Below, in pieces: positions 35,041 through 46,400 of a stretch of DNA of 64,000 bases; the first letter of the stretch is position 1; the number at the start of each line of letters is the position of its first letter. The stretch is from assembly GCA_015179025.1 (NCBI GenBank), contig WHUX01000117.1, forward strand, positions 62,001 to 126,000. Direction: 5' to 3'. The position numbers and the translations under genes were made by a program. A model generated the notes under the pieces. That model saw only the letters and a list, made by a program, of their open reading frames with translations. It was not told where the DNA came from and made no database searches. The DNA is from Terfezia claveryi (lineage: Eukaryota; Ascomycota; Pezizomycetes; Pezizales; Pezizaceae).

Positions 35041-35460
35041 TCAACTCGGGCAAGCATTAGAGACGGATCCAGCAGAGACAGAAGCAAGAGACTGAATACC
35101 TCTTGGGAGAATTTCTGAAGTCTCTTCCTGATCCGGCGTTGTATCGTGAGGGCTCGATAAATTCTCATGGGAAGCGGAATCACTACTTAATAAGTATTGA
35201 TATTCAGTGCTCGATACGGATTTTAAACAAGAATTCTGCCCCCCTCCATACCCCGCAACCTCGCCTGAATAGCCTGGACCATTCAGGCGGTCTAGGCTAT
35301 CCAGTTCGCTGGCCGAGCCCCGGCTCGAGCCCGGAGGTCGTTGCAACCGCGAAATACCGAAGGTACCCAGGGGGTGCAAATCTTCAAAATACGTTGCAGT
35401 CCCACCCTCACCTCTGGTTTTTTTGATTCCATGTGCTCCGCCCCCGCCAAAATGCCACAA
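35041..35460 (-). CDS. Hypothetical Ser/Gly-rich frame
   Basis: 139 codons with a protein-like composition (Ser, Gly and Glu rich; SGEVAGYGGGQNSCLKS, EETSEILPRGIQ) and no recognised domain. An overlapping plus-strand frame (35103-35426) is also open, so coding strand and reality are uncertain. It lies beside the inverted exon relic at 35473-35686. Confidence 0.2.
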   Translation of the reverse strand: MWHFGGGGAHGIKKTRGEGGTATYFEDLHPLGTFGISRLQRPPGSSRGSASELDSLDRLNGPGYSGEVAGYGGGQNSCLKSVSSTEYQYLLSSDSASHENLSSPHDTTPDQEETSEILPRGIQSLASVSAGSVSNACPS

Positions 35461-35472
35461 CCACTACCTGCA

Positions 35473-35752
35473 GTTCACGGATATATTTCTTCCCTCGCCG
35501 GCCGATACAGCATCTGGCGCTGGTTTTCGTCGATTTAACAACTATCTCTATACACAGAAGCTATTAATCTGGAAGACTATATTATAATGTTTCATAGTTG
35601 AGGAACAGCTGCTTGCGTATTTTGATGAAGTAGCTACGGAGGGAGATTTGCCTCTAGTGATTCCCAATGTTGAGAATGATGACTGATTTCTTTCCTTATT
35701 TTCTATTTCCATGTCCTTCTTATATACGTGTCTTGCCTATTTCTGCGTCTTC
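35473..35752 (+). pseudogene. Inverted copy of the alternative exons of NLR copy 1
   Basis: Matches 17600-17859 on the opposite strand, including the acceptor CTGCAG before VHGYISSLAGRYSIWRW, the acceptor TTTCATAG, and the 89-bp exon 35598-35686 that ends in the same codon (VENDD, TGA). Homology continues 3' to about 35752 (CTTATATACGTGTCTTG). No exon 1 or 2 precedes it. Confidence 0.65.
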
Positions 35753-35861
35753 CTTCTTTCCATAGCCTATACAAATATATAGCGTACGCCAGTTATCAAG
35801 TATTCATTCAAGTAATTCTCGCGAGCCGGCTCGTGCCCAGGCCTATTGAGAACACTGGGTA

Positions 35862-36230
35862 CGAACAAGGATGGCACGTTATTGTGGGTATAGGGGAGAA
35901 AGCTCACCATCGTATGGTAGGAGGTACATCATAATTCCCACTTTATAAAATGTTAAATAAAAGGAAAGTATATGGGGATACATGCTTGCGAGAGAGCGCA
36001 TCCCCCGGGTCGGACCTAGTCGATTATGCAACTACTGGGCCACCCCCTGCCCCACTTTACTCCAATAATAGTACACAATGGAAGGGAAGAAAGTAAAAGG
36101 AAAACTAGAAAAACACCCCTCTCTTTACGGCTTCCTAAACCTTAATCTAGTTAGATAGCACATGAATACCTCGATACGGAAGGAAAACCAAAACCAAAAC
36201 CAAAGCGCTATTAATCCTCGATGTACCTGG
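35862..36230. repeat. Shared 3' flank of NLR copies 1 and 3
   Basis: Homologous to 12751-13384 apart from the SINE insertion there (shared CGAACAAG-ATGGCA, GATACATGCTTGCGAGAG, TTAATCCTCGATGTACCTG). It shows that the duplicated unit includes sequence downstream of the gene. Confidence 0.75.
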
Positions 36231-39200
36231 CTAGAAATCTTGGTGCTGGGTAGCTTCCAAGGCTAAATGTGCGCGCAAAATTCGTTGTACTTGTGCGGCT
36301 CTGGACCCAGGCCGCGGCGGGCTGGACCAAGGCCGCGGCGGGCTGGACCAAGGCCGCGCCGCTCGTGTTAACGCCGTTTTGCCGTCCTTATCCATGGACC
36401 TCACATCTACATCCGGTCGCTCAGCAAGCAGCCGCACAACAGCCTCATACCCTCTTCCTGCGGCCCATGACAGTGGAGTCCGGCCACCTTGATCTTTAGA
36501 GTCCGCATCCACATCCCCCCGCTCAACAAGCAGCCGCACAACAGCCTCATACCCTCTTCCTGCGGCCCATGACAGTGGAGTCCGGCCACCTTGATCTTTA
36601 GAGTCCGCATCCACATCCCCCCGCTCAACAAGCAGCCGCACAACAGCCTCATACCCTCTTTCTGCGGCCCATGACAGTGGAGTCCGGCCACCTTGATCTT
36701 TAGAGTCCGCATCCACATCCCCCCGCTCAACAAGCAGCCGCACAACAGCCTCATACCCTCTTCCTGCGGCCCATGACAGTGGAGTCCGGCCACCTTGATC
36801 TTTAGAGTCCGCATCCACATCCCCCCACTCAACAAGCAGCCGCACAACAGCCTCATGCCCTCGTTGTGCGGCCAATGATAGTGGAGTCTGGCCGCCTTGA
36901 TCTTTGGAGTCCGCACCCACATCCGCCCGCTCAACAAGTAGCCGCACAACAGCCTCATGCCCGCTTCTTGCGGCAAATGACAGTGGAGTCTGGCCAATTT
37001 CATCTTTAGAGTCCGCATCCACATCCGCCTGCTCAACAAGTAGCCGCACAACAGCCTCATGCCCTTCTGATGCTGCGTGTGATAGTGGAGTCTGGCCCAT
37101 TTCATTTTTAGAGTCCGCATCCACATCCGCCTGCTCAACAAGCAGCCGCACAATAGCCTCATGCCCGCTTCTTGCGGCAAGTGACAGTGGAGTCTGGCCA
37201 ATTTCATCTTTAGAGTCCGCATCCACATCTGCCTGCTCAACAAGCAGCCGCACAATAGCCTCATGCCCTCGTTGTGCGGCCCATGACAGTGGAGTCTGGC
37301 CAGTTTCATCTTTAGAGTCCGCATCCACATCCGCATGCTCAACAAGTAGCCGCACAACAGCCTCATGCCCGCTTCTTGCGGCAAATGACAGTGGAGTCTG
37401 GCCAATTTCATCTTTAGAGTCCGCATCCACATCCGCCTGTTCAACAAGTAGCCGCACAACAGCCTCATGCCCTCTTTCTGCGGCCAATGACAGTGGAGTC
37501 TGGTCATCTTCATTTTTAGAGTCCGCATCCACATCCGCCCGCACAACAAGCAGCCGCACAACAGCCTCATGCCCTCGTTGTGCGGCCAATGATAGTGGAG
37601 TCCGGCCGCCTTGATCTTTGGAGTCCGCACGCACATCCGCCCGCTCAACAAGTAGCCGCACAACAGCCTCATGCCCGCTTCTTGCGGCAAATGACAGTGG
37701 AGTCTGGCCATGTTTATCTTTAGAGTTCGTAACCACATCCGCCCGTTCAACAAGCAGCCGCACAACAGCCAACTGTCCTGCAGATGCTGCGAATGAGAGC
37801 GGGCTCCTGCCATCTGCGTCTTTTACGTCCCAACCTTGGTCATTGCCCAACACAGACATGTAGGTCGACAAACCAAAGTGCGCTGCTGCATGGACACCCA
37901 AGAGTTGTAAACAGGCTCTTTGGTGCGTTATAGGACTCCAACTCCTGAAATCACAGTTCCTTATGTCAAAGTATAGTAGTTGGAGGGCAACATGGGACAA
38001 CCGGCCGCTCTTCCTTATGAGTACTTCCATTGCAAGGGCTGTAATCTCTTCAACTTCCACATCACTGCGAGCTTGTGTTAGTGCCGTATAGTAGTGGCCC
38101 CAGTTGTAAGAGGCAAATTCCAAGAATAGAAACCTCTGAAAATGTGGCTTCATATACAAATCAATTTCATATATGACACTTGGTTCATAAAAATTCAGGT
38201 AGGTTAAGCAGATTTCGGCTGCGGTTCTGTGGCCATGAGGGAAAATGATGCTGCTATACTCCTGGAAGTACTCCTCCAATGTATAATGCACAAGCCGGAT
38301 TGTCGATGTTTCCTCATCCACGAGAACTAGTCCAAGGCAGCAGTCTAGCAATCGCTTTGGCGTGGGAATTGCGTCCCAATCTAGCTCAATATCTCCACGC
38401 TCAACTGCCAGTGCATGCTGTAGCTCACCAACCTTCAGTGGCCGTTCAGCTAGATGTAGCCACATGAGAACTCGCATGCCAAGGTCAGCCAAGGAGCTCG
38501 AATTTCGTATTCTGTCAACCATCCGTGCATATGCATCATCAAGTTGCGAGGGCAATGTTGCCAATACTTTTCGCCTCTTGGCTATTGTCGGCTGTTCAAG
38601 CACCATGCTGATGTGCAAAGCAGGAAGCAAAAACCTATATCAGTAGAATCAGTGGTCTGTACTAGATACATGGCATAGATATCTAACATGGAAGCACACA
38701 ATATTTCTTAATTACGCACAGAAGACGCCTCACCCTGTAGCCTCATGCTCTGGCATATTCACGATATCGCCGCCAATGCAGAATTAAGAGATACTTAGTG
38801 CTCTTCATAGGCTAGAGTAATAATTGACTCAAAAGGAAACATTTGACTACTTACATTCCTTGCGCCTTGCTTACAATCCCATCCAGAATCTCCTCTTTGA
38901 GCTGCTCATTCATGTCGTCTGGGTTTATTTCCCAATCCAGTTCAATTTTATGACTCAAATATGCTTGTACCTCAATGGAGTTGGGAGTAATTTGTATTGC
39001 ATCCGCCGGGTGGATTTGAAGTATGCGGCTAACATCCAATGCTATGTGATGTCTACCTGTAAGAAAAATCCGGGTACTTCCGAATTCAGTTTGTAGCGCT
39101 TTGAGTAGTTCAAGCCGAGGGCCAGGATCAAGCTCATCCAGAGCATCGATGCACAGAAAGTGATGGCTAGCAGTTTGTGGTATGACAAACTTTAATATCT

Positions 39201-40771
39201 GTGACATATCCTTAATCATTACTCTTTTGCTGCTTTTCCAGAGGGACTCTAGTTGGTCCACGATTGGATCTGGAATCTTGGTAGTGACTGGTAAATACTG
39301 CTTTAGGATGCTACCCATAATATTGAGTAGATTTTGGTTTGCTTTATCTCGATAGTCACAGTAGATATATGCAACTCGTTGCTCACCATAATGAGATACG
39401 AGATGATCAATCACCATGGAGCTGCAAATGTGCAACCATTAGCCCAACGTGCACTGATATATTATATGTCAGGGTGAGCCCAAACCAACCTGACGATGGT
39501 CTTTCCGGCACCTGGTATCCCATAACATTGCAGAATACGGTTGCTTGTGTTTTCTGTATGCATACTGGTATCCTGCCACATGTGGAAGCGCTCATGCTCC
39601 AGTAGCCCCAACACGCTACCCTTATAGCGCTTTGCCTGCAGGTCCTGATGCCGCTTTGGAGGATCTAGTGGGGATAACGTTTCCAGGAGTTTGCGCCCTC
39701 GTTCCTCTGTATGTAGCAGTCAGCATGATCAGAATTCTGTCCAACTATGAGTGTAGACTTCAAAAAAAAAAAAAACGAATGCCATACGCTTCGCTTCCAC
39801 GTCCAATTTCATTATAGCCTGTGAATTTCCTGTAACTGCCGTGTGGGTAACCTTTGCAATACCCAGAGTCTCTGTTCCTAGAATTAGATTATCTTGAATG
39901 GCTAATTAGCCATACATATTCAAGCTTCAAGTAGCCTAGGGTTGGCCTACCATTTACATCCCTCATGAGCCCTTCTTGACAACTCCTAAACTCATTATCC
40001 GATATTAACCTCTGCCTTTTGGCATCTATTGTGCATGTAACTGATTAGCAGCTGTACCCTTGTCCCGCACACGCCACCTATACCTATCCTCATAAAGCCT
40101 TAACAATAGGTTGGAACCTTTGGGAACCAAATAGCCTACACACAAATAATAATTCACAAAAAAGAAAAGCTTAAGCAAATGGTAGGATTAGCCAACCTTG
40201 CTGCTCGTCCAGGATATCCGAAGTCCTCTTATTGAGATTACGCAAGAGGTGACTGGAGAGTAACATTAGTTTCATATGCCTCGGAGCATGAACAGATGCA
40301 ATAAAACCCCCACCTTGACTCAATGCTCAATGCCAACTCAAAGGTATTGACAAGTCGCTGAAACCGATTCAGGCTCTCCTTTACCTCCCGTTCTTTGAAT
40401 GGCCACACAATAGACCGCCCAAAATTTTTTGCACTTTGTCCAGGAATTCGCTCACACCGTTTGATGGATGAGTGCACTGATTTGAGTAGATCGCTGGCTG
40501 TCTCAATTGTATCTAGCGTAATTACTTCGGAGATCCCTTGCCTCAAGCTCTGGGTTTGTACCACAGCGCTAGTATTAGTTGCGCTTTCACGAACAAGTTC
40601 ATCGATTTGACCGAGGACAGCTTGGAGTCTGGATGTTTCGCTCAATAGTTGCTTTAATGCATTAGGACTGTCTCGAACGGATGCAATATATGTATAGCCT
40701 TCCACAAGGATTGGTCCAGCAAGAGACAATAAACCAGCAATACTGGCAGCAATAGAGAGTGGGTCAGCCAT
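36231..40771 (-). CDS. NLR-type STAND protein: HeLo-like, NACHT, ankyrin repeats (copy 3)
   Basis: Third paralogue. Exons without exon 3: 40771-40314, 40252-40197, 39706-39490, 39421-38855 and 38634-36231; 3702 nt, 1233 residues, in frame. The start is MADPLSIAASIAGLL at 40771; the upstream in-frame ATG at 40798 is not shared with copies 1 and 2. The exon 3 equivalent (from 39935) has a 10-nt length change and a TAA, so the gene works only if that phase 1-1 exon is skipped. Walker A GIPGAGKT, Walker B LCIDALDELDPG and FLTGRHHIALDV are kept. About 14 ankyrin units follow, with GQTPLS rather than GRTPLS prevalent. The C-terminus contains PWSSPPR repeated from a 24-bp duplication at 36301-36358. 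Sensor role inferred from family. Confidence 0.85.
36410..37810 (-). repeat. 102-bp ankyrin-coding tandem array, copy 3
   Basis: About 14 units. Units between 36420 and 36830 (ending ERGDVDADSKDQG) are almost identical at the DNA level, showing very recent amplification or gene conversion. Older units to the right differ mainly at the residue after TPLS (W, L, F or H) and around GHEA. Confidence 0.9.
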
Positions 40772-40819
40772 CCTTTGAGTCAAAACTCGAATTCTCAAAG
40801 TTAGCCTAGCCCGTTAACG

Positions 40820-42330
40820 AGATGTTCGATAGCGATATACCAGTATAGTTGCTTGTTGTGCAAGAAAAGCCGTAGTAAATTAGTTATATGAAGTTAAGGG
40901 CGCGAGCCAAACCTATTTATGCTTCTTCACACGCCAAATCACTATTATCGGGTTGTTAGACAATAAAACAAGTCAGATTTAGAGGATGCACTGCCTTGTC
41001 GAGTGCTTGAAGACTTACAAAAAAAATATGTGATTACTCCGAACAAAACAGTAGTAGCCCCTATTAAAAAAGCAAATAATCCTATATTTTGAACTATTGC
41101 CTGCATGTTTGTGTAGCCTATTTCTATACTTCCACCTACTCACTGAAGCGATGACTGGTTCAGTATCAGTATCCAATTCCACCCACATATATTGTTGCAA
41201 AAAAAAAAAAAAAAAGGTGAAAGCAATTCTCACAATGGTAACTTATAGTTGAAGAATTGCATCTTAGCAATCCCGGTAGACATTCACAAAGCAAATGTTG
41301 AAACCCAATTTTGGGGCTTGAGTGGGGAAACTTCACCATTCTTTTTACTTTTTCATGTGGACTTAGTTATAGAAGGGCCCAACTGTAGTAACTTGGGAAA
41401 CAAGCCAGATCTAGAAGGTCCGCGCGGTTATACAAAGGAACAATGCACACAGTCCAGCCCCGTATAAACGAGGTTCGATGCAAAACGTCTCCTCCTATCC
41501 TTGATAATCAAACAATGGTTTCTTGAAGAGATATGTAAAATAGTATTTCCGCTAGCAATGTTCATCCGAGCCTCAATCTGTTTTGTAGTAACTAGAGTTA
41601 CCTCTAATTACAATTAGTCTTCATTCCTAGGTTCTGGAATTAGACGAATTTTGCCTGAGACAAAGACATCATGACGCTTGCACTGCCTGCATTGCTAACT
41701 GAATACCTATGAAAGCTAATAGCACTGGCCAATCAGAAGTGTACATGTTTACGAGTGATCGCTGAGCAATGGGGCAATGCTGGAGATTATAACGCTCACG
41801 TACAGTTCATAGTTTGGATTTTGCCCAAGATTGGCGCTCTGCTTCTACACGTGTCCACAGTCATGTCACAAAGTGTTGCGGAAAACCACATGCCTACGCC
41901 GCACCACTTTTGCCACAGCCTGACAGCAGGTCTTATTCGATAGTATATACGGTACCTACCGTACCTGATTGTACGTTCTCTGGATTGACTGCGCACCCCG
42001 CCTGCATAACATGCTGCGCCACCCACGGCTGAGAGAGAGCATACCGCGGAGGGGTATTTGTATAGGTAGACTCGGATTCCTTGGCAGTGCCAAGTATTGT
42101 CAGATCGCGTAACCTAGTCTATGTTGGAATGACCTTGTAGGAGTAGCAACACTAGCGAGCGGATAAGATAGCTAATGATCAACGAAGAGTCACTTCACAG
42201 TATGAGAACGTATGAGTTGTATATCCCTTATGCCTTTAAAGAAGAGGCAGTCAGGCCAGCTCTATATACACTTAAGAGATAATGCTAAAAGACTAAGTAT
42301 TGCTGGAAAGCAGGAAATGCTGGAGATACG
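40820..42330. other. Upstream region of copy 3, no gene seen
   Basis: 40830-40930 resembles the NLR promoter block. An A17-like run at 41200-41217 and assorted short frames (up to 76 codons) are present. No domain recognised. Confidence 0.5.
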
Positions 42331-42337
42331 TGAGTAT

Positions 42338-42500
42338 AGCAATGACATGAGTGGCCGACATGACATATGTTAATGAATATCATTGTATGACCTGAGTAGC
42401 CACAATGACATGAGTGGCAGACATGACATATGTTAATGAATGTCATTATGTGACCTGAGTGGCTGCAATGACATGAGTGGCCGACATGTGAACTCACGTG
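42338..42500. repeat. 63-bp minisatellite
   Basis: Units start at about 42341, 42404 and 42467 (AATGACATGAGTGGC-GACATG). The unit is a multiple of three, so a Cys/His-rich minus frame (42285-42497) stays open; it is not supported as a gene. Confidence 0.85.
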
Positions 42501-42791
42501 CTTTTCAACAGTCTAGACCCTGCTATGTAAGCAAAGATGTTTGCAATACGTAACCTCCTTGCTTCGTCCACCATATTATTGGCAACTTTATTGCCAATTA
42601 AATTGGTTATGAAGTTGACATCATCTTGAGTAAGGGTAGACATTTTGTGTCTTGGCAGTTACTTGATGGCAGTCCAGTGATCATTAAGCTTACTAAGAAA
42701 GAATAGGATTATCAGCAACAATCTATTCAGGAGAACAGCTACTGTCATCAGTAACTATCGGCTATAATAAATCCCGCCTCCTGTTCCATAC

Positions 42792-43309
42792 TGTAACGAC
42801 GGCTCTGGGGGCAAGGCGACTAAGGAGTACACCGGGGCAAGGGCAAGGCTAGGATAACACACACGTAGGAATACTACGTGTGTGACTAGGGGGAGGCTGA
42901 GACGGGAGGCAAGGGCAAGAGGTAAGAGGGGCAGAGGGCAGGGGACACGAGATATGCAGAAGCAGTTGCCGCGTGTGTTAAGGTGGGCAGCAGGGCTGCA
43001 GAGTCGAGGCGAGACAAGGAGGTGCACAAGGGAGATGCACCAATGTGGAGAGAAGCAAGGCCCTGTATTGGATATACAAGACATTGGATGGGGATCCAAC
43101 GATAGTACGAGGAACAGGCTCTATATATACATAACTCGGTCAGGGCAATGGGGGGAATAAGCTTCCTTATCTCGGAAGCTAAGGAAAAGGTAATGATAAC
43201 GATAACCCATCACCTGCGATCGCAGGTGATGACAAAGACAAAGACAACAATGGCAATGACCCGTCACCTGCGATCGCAGGTGATGACAACTGAACACACG
43301 GTTGTTACA
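42792..43309 (-). repeat. 3' LTR of element B
   Basis: 518 bp, TGTAACGACG to TTGTTACA. It includes two palindromes (43208-43231, 24 bp perfect; 43264-43283, 20 bp perfect) with the core CACCTGCGATCGCAGGTG. Followed inward by the purine tract at 43310-43325. Confidence 0.93.
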
Positions 43310-43489
43310 CTATCCCCCGTTTAGGCTAGAGCTCCAGCGACTAGGAGACCTGGGTACGATAACCGGCAAAATCAACACAGAAGACAACAACAATGGTAGA
43401 AACAAGAACCCCAACTCCAAACAACAACAAGAATGCAAAAGGTCTGACATCATTCAACTGGGCGAGGCTTCCTTGAGTATCGTTGGTGG

Positions 43490-46400
43490 AACAGGGTGAC
43501 CAAATCCTGCACATTCTCCAAGTCCTCCGCAGGTTGCCAGGTAGTCTCCTTATCCCCTAACCACTTGACCTTATACTGAACTCGTCCGTAGCGTTTCCTT
43601 GAGTCCAGTACTCCTCAACCTCCTACTCCTCTTCACCTGCGATCACCACTAGAGGAGGTGGGGGGTGCTTTTGCCTGGGAAGGGGATCGTCGGCGGCTGG
43701 CTCATCTCCGAGACACGAACGACCGGATGGTGCTTGATATTCTTGGGAAACCTCAGCTGATAAGCATGAGTGCCCACAGCTGCTAACACCTCATAAGGGC
43801 CTAGGAACTTGTAATTCAGCTTGCGAGATGGCCGTTCCGTTCGGAAGTGCCTGCTGGAGAGCCACACCTTGTCTCCTGGCTGATATCTGGGGGCTGGCAA
43901 CCGTGATCCATTAGTATACTCAGCTTGCCGGGCTTGCGCATATCCCAGCTCGGCTTTCAAAGTATGGTGGAGTTCAGTGATTCTAACCGCGAACTCCTTA
44001 GCTGGGGGTGGGCTTTTTGCAGGGGCGCTAGGGCATCTACGAACCGGAGGTGCCAACCGTAATTAGCAAGGAAAGGGGAGGTTTTGGAGAATTCCGAGAA
44101 CTGGTTGTTCGTGGCGAATTCGCAGGTGGCCAGCAATGAAACCCAGTTATCCTGCTGGTAATTGACAAAGGCCCACAGATATTGCTCCATAATGGCGTTC
44201 ATCCTCTCCGATTGGCCGTCCGTTTGGGAGTGATATACCGTTGACAGGCGTACTTTGATCCCCAGAAGTTCGTAGAAGGCTTGCCAGAATTCTGAGGTAA
44301 ACTGAGGGCCACGGTCGGATACGATTGACTCAGGAAGGCCATGGTATTAGAATACATTATTGAGGTAGAGGTTGGCTAACTCTGGGGCGGAGCAGGTGTC
44401 CCGGCAAGGTATAATATGCCTTATTTTCGTCAACCGATCTACCACCATCAAGATGGTATTGAACCCTGAATCTTCTGGCAAACCTGTCATGAAGTCCATA
44501 GTCAGGTGCAGCCATGGCCGATCAGGGATATCCAGAGGTTTCAGGGTCCCATACGGGGCATGGCGGACAGGCTTAGCATGCTTGCAAACGTGGCAGTTCT
44601 GTACGTACCGCTCCACGTCCTTCCGTTGGTCAATCTATGTGTATTCCCTGGCTAGAAGCTCTAATGTTTTGGCCACTCCAGGGTGACCTGCAACTAGGCT
44701 GTCATGGTGTTCCTTGATCAATCGAAGGCGCAGCTCTCCTTCCGGCACATACAGCCGTTCGAGGTAGTAGAGGAGGCCTTCCTGGATGGTACACTCGGCT
44801 AAGGAGATCTTGGGGTGGTGGCGCTGGCCAGAATCTACTGCGGTGATAATTTCCTTGGCCAGGGGGTCGTCCTCATATGCCTGTCTCACTAGTGGTCGGA
44901 GGTCAGCCTCAGCTTCTATATCAGCCTCAGCCTCAGCTTCAGCTTCCGTAAGGGTATTGGCCACCAGGTCGAGATTTTCGGGTTTCAGTACCACCTGATT
45001 CTGGTACTTTAGCCTTTCATCCCCCCCTTTAGGGAGATCTCCTGATCTCCTAGTCAGTGCATCCGGCTTACCCCAGCCTTTCCCGGCCGATACCTTATCT
45101 TGAAGTTAAACCGAGAGAGGAATTCCGACTACCTAGCCTGTCGGCGATTTAGCAATTTGGTGGTTGTGAAGTACTCTAGGTTCTTATGGTCAGAGAGGAC
45201 CTCGATAACCCCCTTTGCCGATTCCAGGTGTGGTCTCCATTCCTCGAATGCTCGCACAATGGCCATTAACTCCTTATCATAGATTTCGTAATTACACTCT
45301 GCCGGGGAGTACTTTTTGGAGAAATAGGCCACTGGGTGGAGGACTCCATCGACATACTGGGACAGGATTCCAGTGGAGACATAGTCGGAGGCGTCCGTTT
45401 CCACGATGCACTCGCTATCAGGGTCAAAATGGGCCAGGATTGGGGCTGAGTAGAGGGCTTCCTTGAGGTTCTGGAAGGCAGATTGGGCTTCTGGATTCCA
45501 GTGGAAGGCCCTTTTTGTTAGGTGTGAGCCAGCTTCTACCTTCGTTTTCGTCAAGGCCGTCAGGGGTGCCGCGATTCTTGAGTATCCCAGGATAAATCGG
45601 CGGTAGAAGTTGGCAAATCCTAAGAAGGCCTGCACATCCTTCAAATTGGCTGGGGTTTCCCACTCTTGGATTGCAGCAACTTTGGCGGGGTCCACCCTAA
45701 TACCTTCCATGGTTATGATCAAGCCCAGGTACTTCACCTCTTGGACATGGAATTCGCATTTTTCAGGCTTAAGGTATAGCCCAGCCTGCTCCAGCTTCTC
45801 CAAGACTTGCCTGACATGGATTTTGTGCTCTGCTAGAGTATCTGAATAGATCAAGATATCATCGAGGTAAGCTGTGTAGAACACGTCCAGAAGTCTCGCG
45901 GAGTGTTGTTAATAAAGTGTTGGAAAGAGGCCGGGGCATTGGTCAAGCTGAAGGGCATGACATTGTACTCGAAGTGGCCGTAACGTGTCCGGAAGGCAGT
46001 TTTCCACTCCTCCCCCTCAGCGATCCATACCAGGTTGTACGCCCCTCTCAAGTCCAATTTGGTGAACCATTTTGCCTTGGAAAGCCTGGCTAATGTCTCC
46101 TGAATTAGGGGTAGGAGGTACCTGTTTTTGACCATTATCTCGTTTAGGCCCCGGTAATCGACACACAACCAGAGAGAGCCGTCCGATTTCTTCACGAAAA
46201 GCACTGGGGCACCCGCTGGTGAGGAGCTGTGGCGAATAAAGCTCTTGTTAAGGTTTTCCTCCAAGTATTTCTTCAAAGCTTCCAGCTCCAACTGGGACAT
46301 TCCGTAGAGGGGCCCATAGGGAGGGGTTTTACCCTCTATCAGCGGAATCATGTGGTCATATGGCCGGTGGGGTGCGAGTTTTTCTGCGGCCTTTTCCGAG

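Noticed and set aside
36410..37810. Regularly spaced repeats resembling a CRISPR array
   Set aside because: Unit is 102 bp with no unique spacers and codes ankyrin repeats; host is eukaryotic.
36269..37863. A 468-codon and other shadow frames over copy 3
   Set aside because: Repeat periodicity of three codon registers; no splice link to NACHT and low-complexity product.
42285..42497. Cys/His-rich 70-codon frame that looks like zinc-binding repeats
   Set aside because: Produced by a 63-bp minisatellite; no start context or neighbouring exon.
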